Origin: Bacillota bacterium | GTDB lineage: Bacteria > Bacillota > Clostridia > Peptostreptococcales > Anaerovoracaceae | Direction: 5' to 3' | DNA: 64,000 nucleotides | NCBI GenBank assembly: GCA_017437745.1 | Contig: JAFRYI010000007.1 | Coordinates: forward strand, 124,001 to 188,000 | In this document: positions 62,509-64,000 of the stretch, in pieces | How positions within the stretch are numbered: position 1 is the first letter of the stretch | Layout of the letters: every line of letters starts with the position of its first letter | Notes under the pieces: generated by a model | What the model was told of the DNA's origin: nothing | The model's input: the letters and a program-made list of their open reading frames with translations, nothing else | Databases searched by the model: none | Program-made: the position numbers and the translations under genes

Positions 62509-64000
62509 ATGGATCACAGAAAACTTGCGGAGCTTCTGTTCCCGGATGTGGACAGGACTCCCGAAGACTACGAAAAGATTTATCCCGCACGAGATCTCCC
62601 GGAAGGCGCTCTGGTTACGAGGCTGGCTCCCAGCCCCACAGGCTACATCCACCTTGGAAATCTCTACGGAGCGATGGTAGACGAAAGGCTTGCCCATCAG
62701 GGCGGCGGAGTCTGCTATCTCAGAATAGAAGACACGGACGAAAAGCGCGAGGTGGAAGGGGCGGTGCCCGTTCTGCTGGACGTTTTAAGTTACTTCGGAA
62801 TAAACTTCGACGAAGGCGCCTGCAAGGCCGGAACGCCCGGCAGCGAGCCCGTTCCTTTCGAGGCCGGCGCGGCTCAGCGCGGCGCTTACGGGCCCTACTG
62901 GCAGAGCATGCGCAGCGGCATATACAAGGCCTGCGTTAAGAAACTCGTGGCCGAGGGCAAGGCCTATCCCTGCTTCATGACGGAAGAAGAGATAGCGGAC
63001 ATACGCGCGGCCCAGACCGCGGCCAAACTGGACCCCGGCATCTACGGCGAGTACGCCAGGCACAGAGATCTGTCTCTGGAAGAGGCGGAACGCAGACTGG
63101 CCGAGGGCCAGGAGTACGTGATCCGCTACCGCTCCGAGGGCGACCCGTCCAAATACTTTACCGTACGCGACGCCATACGCGGCGAGCTTTCCATGCCGCA
63201 GAACATACAGGACGTCGTAATACTCAAGAAGAACGACCTCCCGACCTATCACTTCGCGCACGTCGTGGACGACCACTTCATGCACACGGACATAGTCATC
63301 CGCGGCGAGGAATGGATGGCCAGTCTGCCCATACACGAGCAGCTGTTCGGAGCCATGGGATGGGAGATACCGCTCTACTGCCACACCACGTCCCTGATGA
63401 AGATAGACGAAGCTACCGGCCAGAAGCGCAAGCTCTCAAAGCGCAAGGATCCGGAGCTTGGCCTTTCGTATTACAAGGAGCTGGGCTACTTCCCGGAGGC
63501 GGTCCGCGAGTATCTCATGACCATACTCTGCTCTGACTTCGAGGAGTGGCGCATAGCCAACCCGGACAAGGATTACAACGAATTCACGTTCTCGCCGGAC
63601 AAGATGAGCGATTCCGGCACGCTGTTCGACATCAACAAGCTGAACGACGTGTCCAAGGACGTGCTCGCCAGAAAGAGCGCGGCGGAGATATACGATTTCA
63701 TGCTCGGCTGGGCGGAAGAGTTCGATAAGGACAAGTACGCTCTGCTTAAGGACAACAGGGACATGCTGCTGAAGGTGTTCGACATAGACCGCGGAGGCGA
63801 GAAGCCCCGTAAGGATCTGGTCTACGCTCAGCAGATATTCGCATTTATAAAGTATTTCTTCGACGAGACCTTCGAGTACGAGTCCGAATGGCCGGCCGAG
63901 GTCTCCGCGGAAGACAGAAAAGAGATACTGCGCCGCTACGCGGAAAGCTACGATCCTGCGGACGACAACTCCGCCTGGTTCGAGAAGGTCCGCGGCATAA
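62509..64000 (+). CDS. gltX: Glutamate--tRNA ligase (class I), 3' end outside the window
   Basis: 497 codons are present and the frame is open at the right edge. An extension of about 35 residues (MDHRKLAELLFPDVDRTPEDYEKIYP) precedes the class I signature SPTGYIHLGN (HIGH motif variant HLGN at 48-51). The second signature is KLSKR at 308-312 in place of KMSKS/KLSKR-type loops, as is normal for GluRS. RIEDTDEKRE and HVVDDHFMHTDIVIRGEEW are conserved. It charges tRNA-Glu, and in many Firmicutes also tRNA-Gln for later amidation. The N-terminal extension and an insertion around 100-135 set it apart from the compact E. coli enzyme and match the longer Clostridia form. The start follows CAGAGGT. 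Confidence 0.93.
   Translation, partial: MDHRKLAELLFPDVDRTPEDYEKIYPARDLPEGALVTRLAPSPTGYIHLGNLYGAMVDERLAHQGGGVCYLRIEDTDEKREVEGAVPVLLDVLSYFGINFDEGACKAGTPGSEPVPFEAGAAQRGAYGPYWQSMRSGIYKACVKKLVAEGKAYPCFMTEEEIADIRAAQTAAKLDPGIYGEYARHRDLSLEEAERRLAEGQEYVIRYRSEGDPSKYFTVRDAIRGELSMPQNIQDVVILKKNDLPTYHFAHVVDDHFMHTDIVIRGEEWMASLPIHEQLFGAMGWEIPLYCHTTSLMKIDEATGQKRKLSKRKDPELGLSYYKELGYFPEAVREYLMTILCSDFEEWRIANPDKDYNEFTFSPDKMSDSGTLFDINKLNDVSKDVLARKSAAEIYDFMLGWAEEFDKDKYALLKDNRDMLLKVFDIDRGGEKPRKDLVYAQQIFAFIKYFFDETFEYESEWPAEVSAEDRKEILRRYAESYDPADDNSAWFEKVRGI

Overview
The window looks like the chromosome of a GC-rich Clostridia-type Firmicute, genus not identifiable from sequence alone. Supporting signs are the paired GlgC/GlgD pyrophosphorylases, the rpmG-secE-nusG-rplKAJL-rpoBC order, a Firmicutes-type L10 leader, a CIRCE element before hsp20, DUF1292 and YitT proteins, and strong AGGAGG-type ribosome binding sites. 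Almost all genes have high-GC third positions. The exception is a clearly AT-rich block at about 3364-6735, which looks horizontally acquired.

Layout. 1-3363: 5' end of an Orn/Lys/Arg decarboxylase, an aldo/keto reductase with two 4Fe-4S clusters, two genes of unknown function and a tRNA-Gly(CCC). 3364-6735: foreign island with a promoter overlapped by a perfect 28-bp tandem repeat, a NUDIX hydrolase, a nuclease-helicase (DUF2075/SLFN-g3 type) and a small protein with an RNxxxH HEPN-type motif. This is the best candidate for an undescribed, probably antiviral, system. 6745-8599: rhodanese/cyclophilin-like lipoprotein, a small unknown gene, and hsp20 under CIRCE control. 8786-21845 (minus strand): glycogen metabolism genes in transcription order pgi, pgm, glgB, glgP, glgC, glgD, glgA and a GH13 glucanohydrolase. 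21938-26925: rdgB, D,D-carboxypeptidase, uvrC and an alpha/beta hydrolase. 27020-29818 (minus): extracytoplasmic trigger-factor-like foldase, DUF1292 and an FAD oxidoreductase. 29903-33296 (minus): cobalamin lower-ligand and nucleotide-loop genes cobT-cobU-cobS-cobU-like-cobC. 33516-36710: pentaheme nitrite reductase nrfA with its System II haem-attachment genes resB and ccsA. 36840-44300: an alpha-oxoamine-synthase-type PLP enzyme, a sortase-anchored SpaA-type surface protein, a CoA-transferase, DUF2130 and YitT. 44550-55570: ribosomal protein, Sec, NusG and RNA polymerase operon. 55763-64000: heterodimeric ABC exporter, TSCPD protein, FkbM-type methyltransferase, MATE exporter and the 5' part of a glutamyl-tRNA synthetase gene.

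The most notable non-coding signal is a duplicated structured element of about 160-180 nt at 20368-20549 and 23898-24059. The two copies share internal loop sequences, but their outer helices are built from different bases that still pair, which is what a functional RNA would show. One copy lies between pgi and pgm; the other is immediately upstream of uvrC, just after a TATAAT box. I could not assign it to a named family with confidence.

All domain assignments are from reading motifs and overall protein resemblance; no database search was run.
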